Positions 50,291-59,908 of a stretch of 64,000 nt of DNA are shown piece after piece; position 1 is the first letter of the stretch; the number at the start of each line of letters is the position of its first letter. The notes beneath the pieces are model-generated. The model was not told the DNA's origin and did not search any database. It worked only from the letters and a program-made list of their open reading frames with translations. Source of the stretch: Ideonella alba (GTDB lineage Bacteria; Pseudomonadota; Gammaproteobacteria; Burkholderiales; Burkholderiaceae_C). Position numbers and translations under genes: made by a program. The stretch spans positions 395,164 to 459,163 of the forward strand of contig NZ_JAGQDF010000004.1 of the NCBI RefSeq assembly GCF_018069875.1. Reading direction: 5' to 3'.

Positions 50291-50464
50291 CGGCTTCCTC
50301 GTGGGGCAGGGTGGGTCGGGGCCTGCCTGGCGCGCCGCCGGCAGGATGGTCCGAACTGTCGGGCCACCGGGCCGGTGCTGTCCAACGAGAAATCTTTGCC
50401 GGGCGCGACCACTTTTTCTGATCGCGCCTGCGGGTTCTCCCGCGGTGCGGGCCTGTCAAGGAAA

Positions 50465-50539
50465 CGCCGGGCCGCCCCCAAGTTTCCTTGTCCCCCACGG
50501 GGGGCGGGCTGGGCGCAGCCCGGCCCTGGGGGCGCTCAG
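50465..50539 (-). repeat. Intergenic copy of the GC-rich repeat found in mnmA
   Basis: On the minus strand this element starts at the stop codon of the aldehyde dehydrogenase gene and reads GAGCGCCCCCA, a GGGCTG-GGCG-CAGCCC hairpin (50506-50521), GCCCCCCGTGGGGG and CTTGGGGGCGGCCCGGCG. The same motif order occurs in the mnmA insert (40657-40749). It may also end transcription of the liv-aldehyde dehydrogenase operon. The rest of the 50291-50535 gap shows nothing I can identify. Confidence 0.7.
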
Positions 50540-51990
50540 AACGGGTAGTGACGCGGCGTGGTCTGCACGGTGATCCAGCGCAGCTCGGTGAACTCGGCGA
50601 TGCCGGCCTTGCCGCCGAAGCGGCCGATGCCCGAGCCCTTGACGCCGCCAAAGGGCATCTGCGCCTCGTCATGCACCGTGGGCCCGTTGACGTGGCAGAT
50701 GCCGCTGTCGATCTTGCGTGCCACGTTGAAGGCGCGCGCGATGTCGCGGCCGAACACTGCCGCCGACAGGCCGTACTCGTTGTCGTTGGCACAGGCGATC
50801 GCCTCGTCCACGCCCTTCACGCGCACGATGGCCTTGACCGGGCCGAAGGTCTCCTCGTGGTAGATGCGCATGGCCGGCGTCACGTGGTCCAGCAGCGTGG
50901 CGGGCATCAGCGTGGTCTCGGCCTTGCCGCCGCAGACCAGCTTGGCCCCCTTGGCCAGCGCGTCGTCGATCAGCGCATTGCAGTGCTGCACCGTGCCCAT
51001 GCCGATCACCGAGCCCAGCACCACCGGGGCGGGCTGGCGCGGGTCGCCCAGCGGCAGGCTGGCGGCCTTGGCGGCGAACTTGCGCACGAACTCGTCGGCC
51101 ACGGTCTGGTCGACGATCAGGCGCTCGGTGCTCATGCAGATCTGGCCCGAGTTGGCGAAGCAGCCGAAGGCGGCGCCGTTGACCGCGTCGTCCAGGTCGG
51201 CATCGTCCAGCACCAGCAGCGGCGCCTTGCCACCCAGCTCCAGCACCACCGGCTTGAGGTACTTCGCACAGGTGGCGGCGATGATCCTGCCCACCTTGGT
51301 CGAGCCGGTGAAGTTGACGCGCCGCACCGCCGGGTGCGCCACCATCGCCTCGACCACCGCGCCGGCATCGGCCGGGGCGTTGGTCAGGTAGTTCACCACG
51401 CCGGGCGGGAAGCCCGCGTCCTGGAAGGCCTCGACGATCAGCGCATGGGTGCGCGGGCAGTTCTCGCTGCCCTTGAGGATGACGGTGTTGCCGCAGGCCA
51501 GCGGCGTGGCGATCGCGCGCACGCCCAGGATGATCGGCGCGTTCCACGGTGCAATGCCCAGCACCACGCCAGCGGGCTGGCGCACGCCCATCGCCAGGCT
51601 GCCGGGCACGTCGGAGGGGATGACCTCGCCGGCCACCTGGGTGGTCAGCGCGGCGGCCTCGCGGATCATGCCGGCGGCCAGCATCACGTTGAAGCCGGCC
51701 CACATGCCGGTGGCGCCGGTCTCGGCGGGCACGGCCTCGATGAACTGCGGGGTCTTGGCCTCCAGCGCGTCGGCGGCCTTGAGCAGCAGCGCGCGGCGCT
51801 CGCCAGGGCCGGTCTCGGACCAGCTGCGGAAGGCCTCGGCGGCGGCTTCGACCGCCATCACCGCGTCGGTGGGGCTGGCCGCCGGCGCACGGGTGGCGAC
51901 GGTGCCGTCCAGCGGGTTGCGCCGCTCGAAGGTGGCGCCGCGTTCGGCGGTGACCTTCAGGCCGTTGATGAGCATCGACAGATCGGACAT
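50536..51990 (-). CDS. NAD-dependent aldehyde dehydrogenase, aromatic-aldehyde type
   Basis: This is a 484-residue ALDH. Active-site Cys285 is in NSGQICMST, the general base Glu is in [10 protein letters not shown] and the cofactor region is [14 protein letters not shown]. The C-terminal HYPF ending and the [19 protein letters not shown] stretch resemble the salicylaldehyde/vanillin dehydrogenase group, which oxidises aromatic aldehydes to acids. It begins 18 bases after the livF-like gene and is the last gene of that operon, suggesting that the transporter imports its substrate or precursor. The exact aldehyde is not knowable from sequence. Confidence 0.88.
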   Translation of the reverse strand: MSDLSMLINGLKVTAERGATFERRNPLDGTVATRAPAASPTDAVMAVEAAAEAFRSWSETGPGERRALLLKAADALEAKTPQFIEAVPAETGATGMWAGFNVMLAAGMIREAAALTTQVAGEVIPSDVPGSLAMGVRQPAGVVLGIAPWNAPIILGVRAIATPLACGNTVILKGSENCPRTHALIVEAFQDAGFPPGVVNYLTNAPADAGAVVEAMVAHPAVRRVNFTGSTKVGRIIAATCAKYLKPVVLELGGKAPLLVLDDADLDDAVNGAAFGCFANSGQICMSTERLIVDQTVADEFVRKFAAKAASLPLGDPRQPAPVVLGSVIGMGTVQHCNALIDDALAKGAKLVCGGKAETTLMPATLLDHVTPAMRIYHEETFGPVKAIVRVKGVDEAIACANDNEYGLSAAVFGRDIARAFNVARKIDSGICHVNGPTVHDEAQMPFGGVKGSGIGRFGGKAGIAEFTELRWITVQTTPRHYPF

Positions 51991-52008
51991 GGGGACTCTC
52001 CTGCAGGG

Positions 52009-53601
<1,593 letters not shown>

Positions 53602-53612
<11 letters not shown>

Positions 53613-54621
53613 GACGGCGCTCCTTCAGGCGTTGCTCGTCGCGGGCCTGGTCGCCGCTCCATTCGTAGCGCCGGGCGGTCCACCAGGTCCTCATCGCCGT
53701 GCCCCAGCCGCGCAGCGAGCCCCAGCGCAGCGAGGCCAGGCCGCCGGGCAGGTACAGCACGCACAGGATCAGCAGCGCGCCCAGCGCCATCATGTAGAGC
53801 TGCGGCAACTGCAGGCGCAGCGTCTCGGCCAGCAGGCTGAAGACGATGGCCGCCAGCAGCGGGCCCCACAGCGTGGTGGCGCCGCCGATCAGCGCGATCA
53901 GCACGGTCTGGAAGCCGATGAAGGGGTTGAACACCGTGACCGGGTCGATGTAGGTCCAGCGCACCGCCATCGCCGCGCCCACCGCGCCGGCAAAGGCCGC
54001 GGTCAGCGCAAAGCCCAGCGTCTTGACCCAGCGCGTGGGCACGCCCAGGGACTGGGCGCGCACCTCGTCGGCGCCAATGCCCGCCAGCGCCAGGCCGAAG
54101 CGGGTGCGCCGCACGACGATGCTGGTGGCCAGCGCCAGCACCGCCAGCGCCAGCACCGTCAGGTAGACCACGCCGTCCTCGGGCACCACGGTGAGCACGC
54201 GGCCGACGGTGCCGGTGACCTGCTTTTCCCAATAGGTGACGGCGTGGCGGATCAGCTCGGTCATGCCGAAGGTCAGCATCGCGAAGTAGGTGCCGCGCAG
54301 GTGCAGCACCGCCAGCCCCATCACCACCGCCAGCGCAGCCGCCACCGCCGCGCCCAGCACGATGCTGCCCACCCAGCCGATCGTCTCCAGGCCCAGCGCG
54401 CTGACATAGGCGCCCACGCCGAAGAAGGCCGAGGTGGCCAGGCTGAGGTAGCGGGTGGCGCCGCAGAACAGCGCCCAGGTCGAAGACAGCACCACGTACA
54501 TCAGGCAGGTCAGCGCCATCGACACCACGAAGGGGCTGCCGTAGTGGGGCACGGCCAGCGCCCAGCCGGCCAGGCCGAAGAGCACCAGCAGGTCGCGCGT
54601 GAGCAGGTCGCGGGGGGTCAT
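53602..54621 (-). CDS. Branched-chain/aromatic ABC transporter permease, LivM type
   Basis: The 339-residue permease has eight to ten helices. It contains the LivM core YLSLATSAFFGVGAYVSA, the EAA-like segment RTRFGLALAGIGADEVRAQS and FIGFQTVLIALIGGATTLWGP (in part). The C-terminus is a basic cytoplasmic tail (RDEQRLKERRRAV). The start was set at MTPRDLLTRDLL because the upstream open stretch belongs to a palindromic element separating it from the livH-type gene. Confidence 0.9.
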
Positions 54622-54625
54622 CGCG

Positions 54626-54790
54626 TCAGAGGCTGAGAGTTTTTCGATCGTGCCCGACAGGTGCCTGCAAACGCCTCCGATTGAGGCGCAAAGCACAGCC
54701 ATAGCTCGGGCTATGGCGCGCATTTGCAACGATGAGCGGGGGCGTTTTCAGGTGCAGGGCGGGCATGAGTGAAAGACTCTCAGCCTCTCA
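54626..54790. repeat. 165-bp symmetric palindromic element between livH and livM genes
   Basis: Outer arms of 20 bases (54626-54645 and 54771-54790) match at 18 positions around the core GAGGCTGAGAGT. The centre is a perfect hairpin GCCATAGC-TCGG-GCTATGGC (54698-54717), placed exactly at the midpoint. In between, further stretches are complementary at matching distances (CGCAAAGCAC region against GTGC/TTTGCG-like; AAACGCC against GGCGTTTT; CAGGTGCC against GGTGC). The right arm covers the livH-type stop codon. It could be a MITE-like or REP-like repeat and would fold into a long hairpin within the operon transcript. Confidence 0.7.
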
Positions 54791-55675
54791 GGTCTTCAGG
54801 GCGCGGCCGAACAGGCCCTGGGGCCGCGTCAGCAGCACCAGGATGAACACGCTGTAGGACAGCAGCGACTTCAGCGAGGGGCTGGTGAAGTGCATGCCCA
54901 GCGCCTCGACCACGCCCAGCAGCAGGCCGCCGGCCAGCGCGCCGCCCATGTGGCCGAAGCCGCCCAGCGTGATGACGATCAGCGCGGTGACGCTGTAGGG
55001 CTCGCCCATCGCCGGCGCGATCGTGTAGGTCATCGACAGCAGGCAGCCCGCCACGCCCGCCAGGCCCAGGCCCAGGCCGAACATCAGCGGGTGCAGCCGC
55101 TCGGTGCGGATGCCCACCAGCCGCGCGCCCACCGGCGACTGCATCAGCGCGCGCACCCCCTTGCCCAGCAGCGTGCGCTGCAGCCAGACGATCAGCGCCA
55201 CCGCGACCGCCAGCGCCAGCGCCGCCACCAGCAGCTTGTTGGCGGCGAACTGCGCGCCGCCCAGGCTGACCGGCGAGGTCAGGTAGTCGTAGCCGCGCAG
55301 GTCGGCGCCCCAGACCAGCGAGGCGAAGTTCTGCACCAGGAACATCAGGCCGAAGGCCACCATCAGGCCGCGCGCCTCGAAGACATCGAGGTTGGGCGAG
55401 GTGGCGGTCAGCCGCTGGAAGGCCAGCCGGTGGATCAGCAGGCCCAGCGCCGCCAGCAGCACGAAGCTGACCGGGATCATCAGCAGCGGCGACACGCCCC
55501 AGCCGGTGTGCGCCGCCCAGGTGGCGTAGGCGCCCAGCATCAGGAACTCGCCGTGGGCGATGTTGAGGATGCGCATCAGCCCGTACTGCAGGTTCAGGCC
55601 CAGGGCCACCAGCGCGTAGATCGCGCCGGTGATCAGCCCCGAGGCCAGCAGCTCGAACCAGCTCTGCAGCGACAC
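54788..55675 (-). CDS. Branched-chain/aromatic ABC transporter permease, LivH type
   Basis: The 295-residue permease has about eight helices. It opens with the LivH pattern LLASGLITGAIYALVALGLNL and ILNIAHGEFLMLGAY, and has GVRALMQSPVGARLVGIRTE as the ATPase-contacting loop. The start is GTG at 55673-55675, 15 bases after the binding-protein gene. Its stop lies inside the palindromic element. Confidence 0.92.
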   Translation of the reverse strand: MSLQSWFELLASGLITGAIYALVALGLNLQYGLMRILNIAHGEFLMLGAYATWAAHTGWGVSPLLMIPVSFVLLAALGLLIHRLAFQRLTATSPNLDVFEARGLMVAFGLMFLVQNFASLVWGADLRGYDYLTSPVSLGGAQFAANKLLVAALALAVAVALIVWLQRTLLGKGVRALMQSPVGARLVGIRTERLHPLMFGLGLGLAGVAGCLLSMTYTIAPAMGEPYSVTALIVITLGGFGHMGGALAGGLLLGVVEALGMHFTSPSLKSLLSYSVFILVLLTRPQGLFGRALKT

Positions 55676-55690
55676 GGCGCCCTGGCTCCC

Positions 55691-56914
55691 TTACTTCCAG
55701 GCCGGCTTGTTGGCGTTGAGCGGCGCGGTGGCCACGGCCCTGGGCCAGACCACCTCGAACTCGCCGTTCTGCCACTGGCCCACCGTGCCCGGCGTGGCCA
55801 CGTTCTCACTGCCATCGAAGCGCACCTTGCCGATGATGGTGCTGTGCTCGGTGCGCGCCACGTAGTCGCGGATCGCCTTGCGGTCCAGCCCCACCTTGGC
55901 CACGGCGGCGCTGAGGATCTCCAGCCCGGCCCAGCAGTGGCCGCTGGCCCAGCGGTCGGGCTCCTTGCCGTTGAACTTCTTGGTGTGGGCGTCGAAGTAG
56001 GCCTTGGCGCCCGGGCTGGTCTTGGCGTTCCACGAGCCCATGCCCAGCACGCCCTCGGCCCCGGCCGGCGTGATGACGTTCTTGTAGAGCTGGAAGGCGG
56101 TGCCCACCGAGGCGTAGAAGAACTTCGGGTTGAAGCCGATCTCCTTGGCCTGCTTGCTGGCCAGGATGGTGTCGGGCGGGTAGGTGAAGCCCACGAAGGC
56201 GTCGGGGTTCTTGTCCTTGATGCTGCGCAGCACCGGGCTGAGGTCCTTGACGCCGCCGGGGTAGCTCTTGTCCTCGACCATGCTGATGCCCGAGCCCTGC
56301 AGCGCCACCTTCAGCGCGGCGTAGTTCTCCAGGCCGAACAGGTCGTCCACGTAGATCACCGCCAGCGTCTTCACGCCGTTGGCCTTGAGCATGTCGACCA
56401 GCGCGCCGGTCATGGGCGCGGGCTGCTGCAGCAGCAGGAAGAAGTAGGGCAGCCGCATCTCCACCAGGCGCCGCGACAGCGCGGTGGGCGCCAGGAAGGG
56501 GTAGCCGTAGCGGTTGGCCAGCGGCGCCACCGCGAAGTTGGCGTTGCTGCCCCAGGGCGGCAGCACCAGGTCGACCTTGTCGCTGGCCATCAGCTTCTCG
56601 TAGGTGCGCACGCAGGTTTCCACCTCGGAGCGGTCGTCGCTGCTGACCAGCTCGATCGGGCGGCGCACGCCCTTGACGTCCAGGCCGCCGGCGGCATTGA
56701 CCTGCTCGGCCCACAGCAGGTAGTTGGGCTCCTGGCTGACCTGGGCACCACCGGCCCAGGGGCCGGTGCGGGCGATCGCGTAACCGATGCGCACCGGCGG
56801 CGCGCTGCCTTGCGCCAGCGCCGGCAGCGCCAGGCTGGCGCCAGCGGCGGCCAGGCCCTGGGCGGCCTGGCGGCGGGTGAGTCCACGGGTCGGGCGGGCG
56901 GTCGGATCGGCCAT
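55691..56914 (-). CDS. ABC transporter substrate-binding protein (LivK/HAAT family)
   Basis: This is a 407-residue periplasmic binding protein. It has a Tat-like signal (RGLTRRQAAQGL then hydrophobic LAAAGASLALPALAQ, cleavage near residue 32). The core is the Peripla_BP_6 fold (VRIGYAIARTGPWAGGAQVS, KVDLVLPPWGSNANFAVAPL, VGFTYPPDTILASKQAKE). This subgroup often serves aromatic acids or amides rather than leucine. ATG 56914 follows a GGAGA Shine-Dalgarno sequence; further upstream Met codons fall in the promoter region. It heads livK-H-M-G-F-aldehyde dehydrogenase and is divergent from an AraC-type gene. Confidence 0.92.
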   Translation of the reverse strand: MADPTARPTRGLTRRQAAQGLAAAGASLALPALAQGSAPPVRIGYAIARTGPWAGGAQVSQEPNYLLWAEQVNAAGGLDVKGVRRPIELVSSDDRSEVETCVRTYEKLMASDKVDLVLPPWGSNANFAVAPLANRYGYPFLAPTALSRRLVEMRLPYFFLLLQQPAPMTGALVDMLKANGVKTLAVIYVDDLFGLENYAALKVALQGSGISMVEDKSYPGGVKDLSPVLRSIKDKNPDAFVGFTYPPDTILASKQAKEIGFNPKFFYASVGTAFQLYKNVITPAGAEGVLGMGSWNAKTSPGAKAYFDAHTKKFNGKEPDRWASGHCWAGLEILSAAVAKVGLDRKAIRDYVARTEHSTIIGKVRFDGSENVATPGTVGQWQNGEFEVVWPRAVATAPLNANKPAWK

Positions 56915-57099
56915 GGCAGTGTCTCCGTTGGGGATGGCGTGGGAGCGGATTGTTGGAACTTGCGGCCGGGCCGGCTTGCCTGTGGGTGCACGCGCACTTG
57001 CCGATGCGTGCAGGCCGGCCTGGGGCTTTCCCGGGGCTATCGCCGCCATCGGCGAAATCCATCCCCGCCGGCGGCCCGGATGCCTATGATCCGCGGACC

Positions 57100-58089
57100 A
57101 TGCCCGCCGCCCCTGCGCTCGCTGCCGCCCAGGTGATGACGACCGACGAGGTCGCGCTGCGCGAGCGCGTGCCCTTCTGGCAGGACTGGATCCGCCGCGT
57201 CTTCTGCGGGCTGGAGTCGGATGTCTACGGCGACAGCGTGATCGACGCCCGCCTGGCCAGCGCCCAGGCCGGTCCGGTGGTGCTGACCCGGCTGGAGGCC
57301 GGCCGCCACCGGGTGATGCGCGATGCCCGCATCGTGCGCAGCAACGACAGCGGCTTTCTCAAGATCGTCGCGCCGCAGAAGGGCCGTGCCGGCGTGGTGC
57401 AGCAGGGCCGCACCGCCTGGGTCGGCCCCGGCGAGTGGAGCATCTACGACACCACCGACACCTACGCGGTGGAAAACCCCGAGCGGGTGGAACACCTGAT
57501 CGTCATGCTGCCCAAGGCCGATCTGGCCGAGCGCGGCCTGCCGCTGGCCGAGCTGGTGGCGCGCCCGATGAACGGCCGCGCCGGCGTGGGCCGGCTGGCG
57601 CTCGAGGCGATGCGCAGCGCCTACCAGGAGCTGCCGCAGCTGTCGCCCGACACCGCCCGCGGCGTGGGCGAAAGCATCACGCAGCTGGTCCACCTGGCGC
57701 TGCTGGACCTGGCCGGTCGCGGCACCGCGATCAGCCAGCGCGAGGCGCTGCGCGACCGCATCAAGCACCTGGTGGCGCGCCGCCTGGGCGATCCGCGGCT
57801 GGGCGTGGACGACATCGCCGGCTCGCTGCAGTGCAGCCGCCGCCAGCTCTACAACGCCTTCGCCGACGAGCCCGAGGGCGTGGCCGGCTACCTGCTGCGC
57901 GAGCGCCTGGAGGCGGTGCGCCGCGACCTGGCCGACCCGGCCCAGGTCAACCGCAGCATCACCGACATCGCCATGGACCGCGGCTTCAACAGCCTGGCCC
58001 ATTTCAGCCGCGTGTTCGCCCAGCGCTACGGCGTGCCGCCCAGCGTCTACCGCCGCCTGGGCTATGGGCAGACGGTGATGGTGCGCTGA
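57100..58089 (+). CDS. AraC-family regulator, FeaR-like
   Basis: The 329-residue regulator has an N-terminal sensor of the AraC-binding-2 (FeaR-like) kind (about 25-200, with GLESDVYGDSVIDARLASA and the GPGEWSIYDTTDTYAVENP cupin strand). Its C-terminal double helix-turn-helix (about 225-325) carries SLQCSRRQLYNAF and ITDIAMDRGFNSLAHFSRVF. It faces away from the liv operon across 185 bases, so it probably controls that operon. FeaR activates an aromatic aldehyde dehydrogenase in E. coli, which fits the ALDH here. TATGAT ends nine bases before the ATG and there is no Shine-Dalgarno sequence, suggesting a leaderless message. Confidence 0.88.
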   Translation: MPAAPALAAAQVMTTDEVALRERVPFWQDWIRRVFCGLESDVYGDSVIDARLASAQAGPVVLTRLEAGRHRVMRDARIVRSNDSGFLKIVAPQKGRAGVVQQGRTAWVGPGEWSIYDTTDTYAVENPERVEHLIVMLPKADLAERGLPLAELVARPMNGRAGVGRLALEAMRSAYQELPQLSPDTARGVGESITQLVHLALLDLAGRGTAISQREALRDRIKHLVARRLGDPRLGVDDIAGSLQCSRRQLYNAFADEPEGVAGYLLRERLEAVRRDLADPAQVNRSITDIAMDRGFNSLAHFSRVFAQRYGVPPSVYRRLGYGQTVMVR

Positions 58090-58100
58090 GAGGCCGAGGC

Positions 58101-59027
58101 TCAGGCGTCCAGGCGGCGCACCCAGTCGGGCCGCTGCTCGGCGCAGTAGCGCGCCACCACCTCGGCGGTCAGCAGCTGGGTGGCCCGCACGGCGGGTGGC
58201 GCCTCGCGCTCGCTGGTGGTGGTGATCGTCATCGCCGGCAGCGCCGGCCCCTCGCACAGGCGCAGCGCGCCGCTGTCCAGGTCGGGGCCGACGAAGACCG
58301 GCGGAATGGCGGCGATGCCGTAACCGTCGCGCACCAGCTGGATGATCGACTCCACCGAGGGGAAGTTGCAGATGCGCGGCTCGGTGCCGCGGTCGGCGAA
58401 CAGCGCGCGCACATGGGCCTGCGGGCTGGAGGTGCGCGAGAAGGTCAGCAGCGGCACCCGCTCCAGTTGCGCCAGCGTCAGCGCTCCGCGCTGCGGCACC
58501 AGCTCGGGCCGGGCGATCCAGTGCAGCGCGAACTCGCACAGCGGCGTCACCCGGTGCTCGGTGCTGCCCACGGCCGGTGCGTAGGGGTCGTTCTGCACCA
58601 TCAGGTCGAGCTTGCGGTGGCGCAGCGCCTCGTGCAGGTTCTTCGCGGTGTCCACCGTGATGTCCAGGTCGATCTGCGGGTGACGCTCGGCCAGCAGCCG
58701 CACCAGCGGCGACAGCCAGGTGCGCACCACCGACTCGATCGCCCCCAGCCGCACCCGGCCGGCCGGCGGCGCCTCGGGGCGGGTGCTGGCGCGCAGCTCG
58801 CGCTCCAGGTCCAGCATGCGCTGGGCCTGGCGCACCGCCTGCTCGCCGGCGGCGGTCAGGGTCAGGCGGCGCTGGCTGCGGTCGACCAGCTCCACCCCCA
58901 GGTCGTCCTCGAGGTTGGCGATGCGCTGCGAGATGGCCGCCTGGGTGGCGTTGAGCACCTGCGCGGTCTCGCGGAAGCTGCCGACGCGGGCGAGCACCAC
59001 CAGGGTTTCGAGAAAGCGCGTGTTCAT
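58101..59027 (-). CDS. LysR-family transcriptional regulator
   Basis: The 308-residue LTTR has an N-terminal winged helix (about 1-60; FLETLVVLARVGSFRETAQV, ATQAAISQRIANLE, RSQRRLTLTAAGE). An effector-binding domain (about 90-300) contains VRLGAIESVVRTWLSPLV. It is divergent from the class II aldolase gene with 112 bases between starts, the usual arrangement for autorepression and target control. ATG 59027 is the family start; extra upstream codons are not typical. It converges on the AraC gene (stops 12 bases apart). Confidence 0.92.
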   Translation of the reverse strand: MNTRFLETLVVLARVGSFRETAQVLNATQAAISQRIANLEDDLGVELVDRSQRRLTLTAAGEQAVRQAQRMLDLERELRASTRPEAPPAGRVRLGAIESVVRTWLSPLVRLLAERHPQIDLDITVDTAKNLHEALRHRKLDLMVQNDPYAPAVGSTEHRVTPLCEFALHWIARPELVPQRGALTLAQLERVPLLTFSRTSSPQAHVRALFADRGTEPRICNFPSVESIIQLVRDGYGIAAIPPVFVGPDLDSGALRLCEGPALPAMTITTTSEREAPPAVRATQLLTAEVVARYCAEQRPDWVRRLDA

Positions 59028-59139
59028 GACAGGAGCGTAGCAAGCCGCGGGCCTGTCGCGTCGGGGACGCGGGTGGGTCCGCATGGGCAAGCCGCGAACG
59101 ATGGCCTAGATTGACCGGCACAGCCACCGGAGAAGCCCG

Positions 59140-59898
59140 ATGATCATCCCCTCGCTCAAGGACCAGGTGTCCGCCACCGAATGGCAGGCCCGCGTGGACC
59201 TGGCCGCCGCCTACCGGCTGGTGGCGCTGTTCGGCTGGGACGACCTGGTCTACACCCACCTCTCGATGCGCGTGCCGGGCGAGGCCGATCACTTCCTGAT
59301 CAACCCCTACGGCCTGTTCTTCGAGGAGATCACCGCCTCCAGCCTGATCAAGGTGGACCATGCCGGGCGGCCGCTGCAGGAGACGGCGTTTCCGGTCAAC
59401 CCGGCCGGTTTCGTGATCCACAGCACCGTGCATGCGGCGCGACCCGAGGTGGCCTGCGTGATGCACACCCACACGCCGCACGGCGTGGCGGTGGCGGCCC
59501 AGGCCGAGGGCCTGCTGCCGCTGTCGCAGCAAAGCGGCTTCATCCTCAACGCGCTGGCCTACCACGACTACGAGGGCGTGGCCCTGCGCGACGCCGAGCG
59601 CCCGCGCCTGGCCGCCGACCTGGGCGGCGCGATGTGGATGATCCTGCGCAACCACGGCCTGCTGACCGTGGGCCGCAGCGTGGGCGAGGCCTTCCAGAAC
59701 ATGTACCTGCTGGAAATGGCCTGCCGCATCCAGATCCTGGCGCAGTCGGGCGGCGCGGCACTCACCCGGGTGGGCCAGCCCATCATCGCCGACATGCTGG
59801 CGCAGGCGCGCGAGGTCAGCGTGGGCCAGGGCGCCGACCTGGTCTGGCCGGGCCTGCGGCGCCGCCTGGACCGGCAGCTGCCCGGCTACGACAGCTGA
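59140..59898 (+). CDS. Class II aldolase/adducin family protein
   Basis: This is a 252-residue metal-dependent aldolase-like enzyme. The zinc-ligand pair His109/His111 is in CVMHTHTPHGVAV and a third His is in ILRNHGLLTVG. The family start is RVDLAAAYRLVALFGWDDLVYTHLS (in parts). Members include fuculose-phosphate aldolase, ribulose-phosphate epimerases and many decarboxylases or salvage enzymes of unknown substrate. The start has GGAG 11 bases upstream. It is likely LysR-controlled. No sugar-specific genes are adjacent, so the substrate is open. Confidence 0.9.
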   Translation: MIIPSLKDQVSATEWQARVDLAAAYRLVALFGWDDLVYTHLSMRVPGEADHFLINPYGLFFEEITASSLIKVDHAGRPLQETAFPVNPAGFVIHSTVHAARPEVACVMHTHTPHGVAVAAQAEGLLPLSQQSGFILNALAYHDYEGVALRDAERPRLAADLGGAMWMILRNHGLLTVGRSVGEAFQNMYLLEMACRIQILAQSGGAALTRVGQPIIADMLAQAREVSVGQGADLVWPGLRRRLDRQLPGYDS

Positions 59899-59908
59899 CC
59901 CGTCCGGA

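Noticed and set aside
57037..59655. 872-codon minus-strand frame across the AraC, LysR and aldolase genes
   Set aside because: It crosses three well-supported genes, including LysR in a different frame, and has only shadow-type composition.
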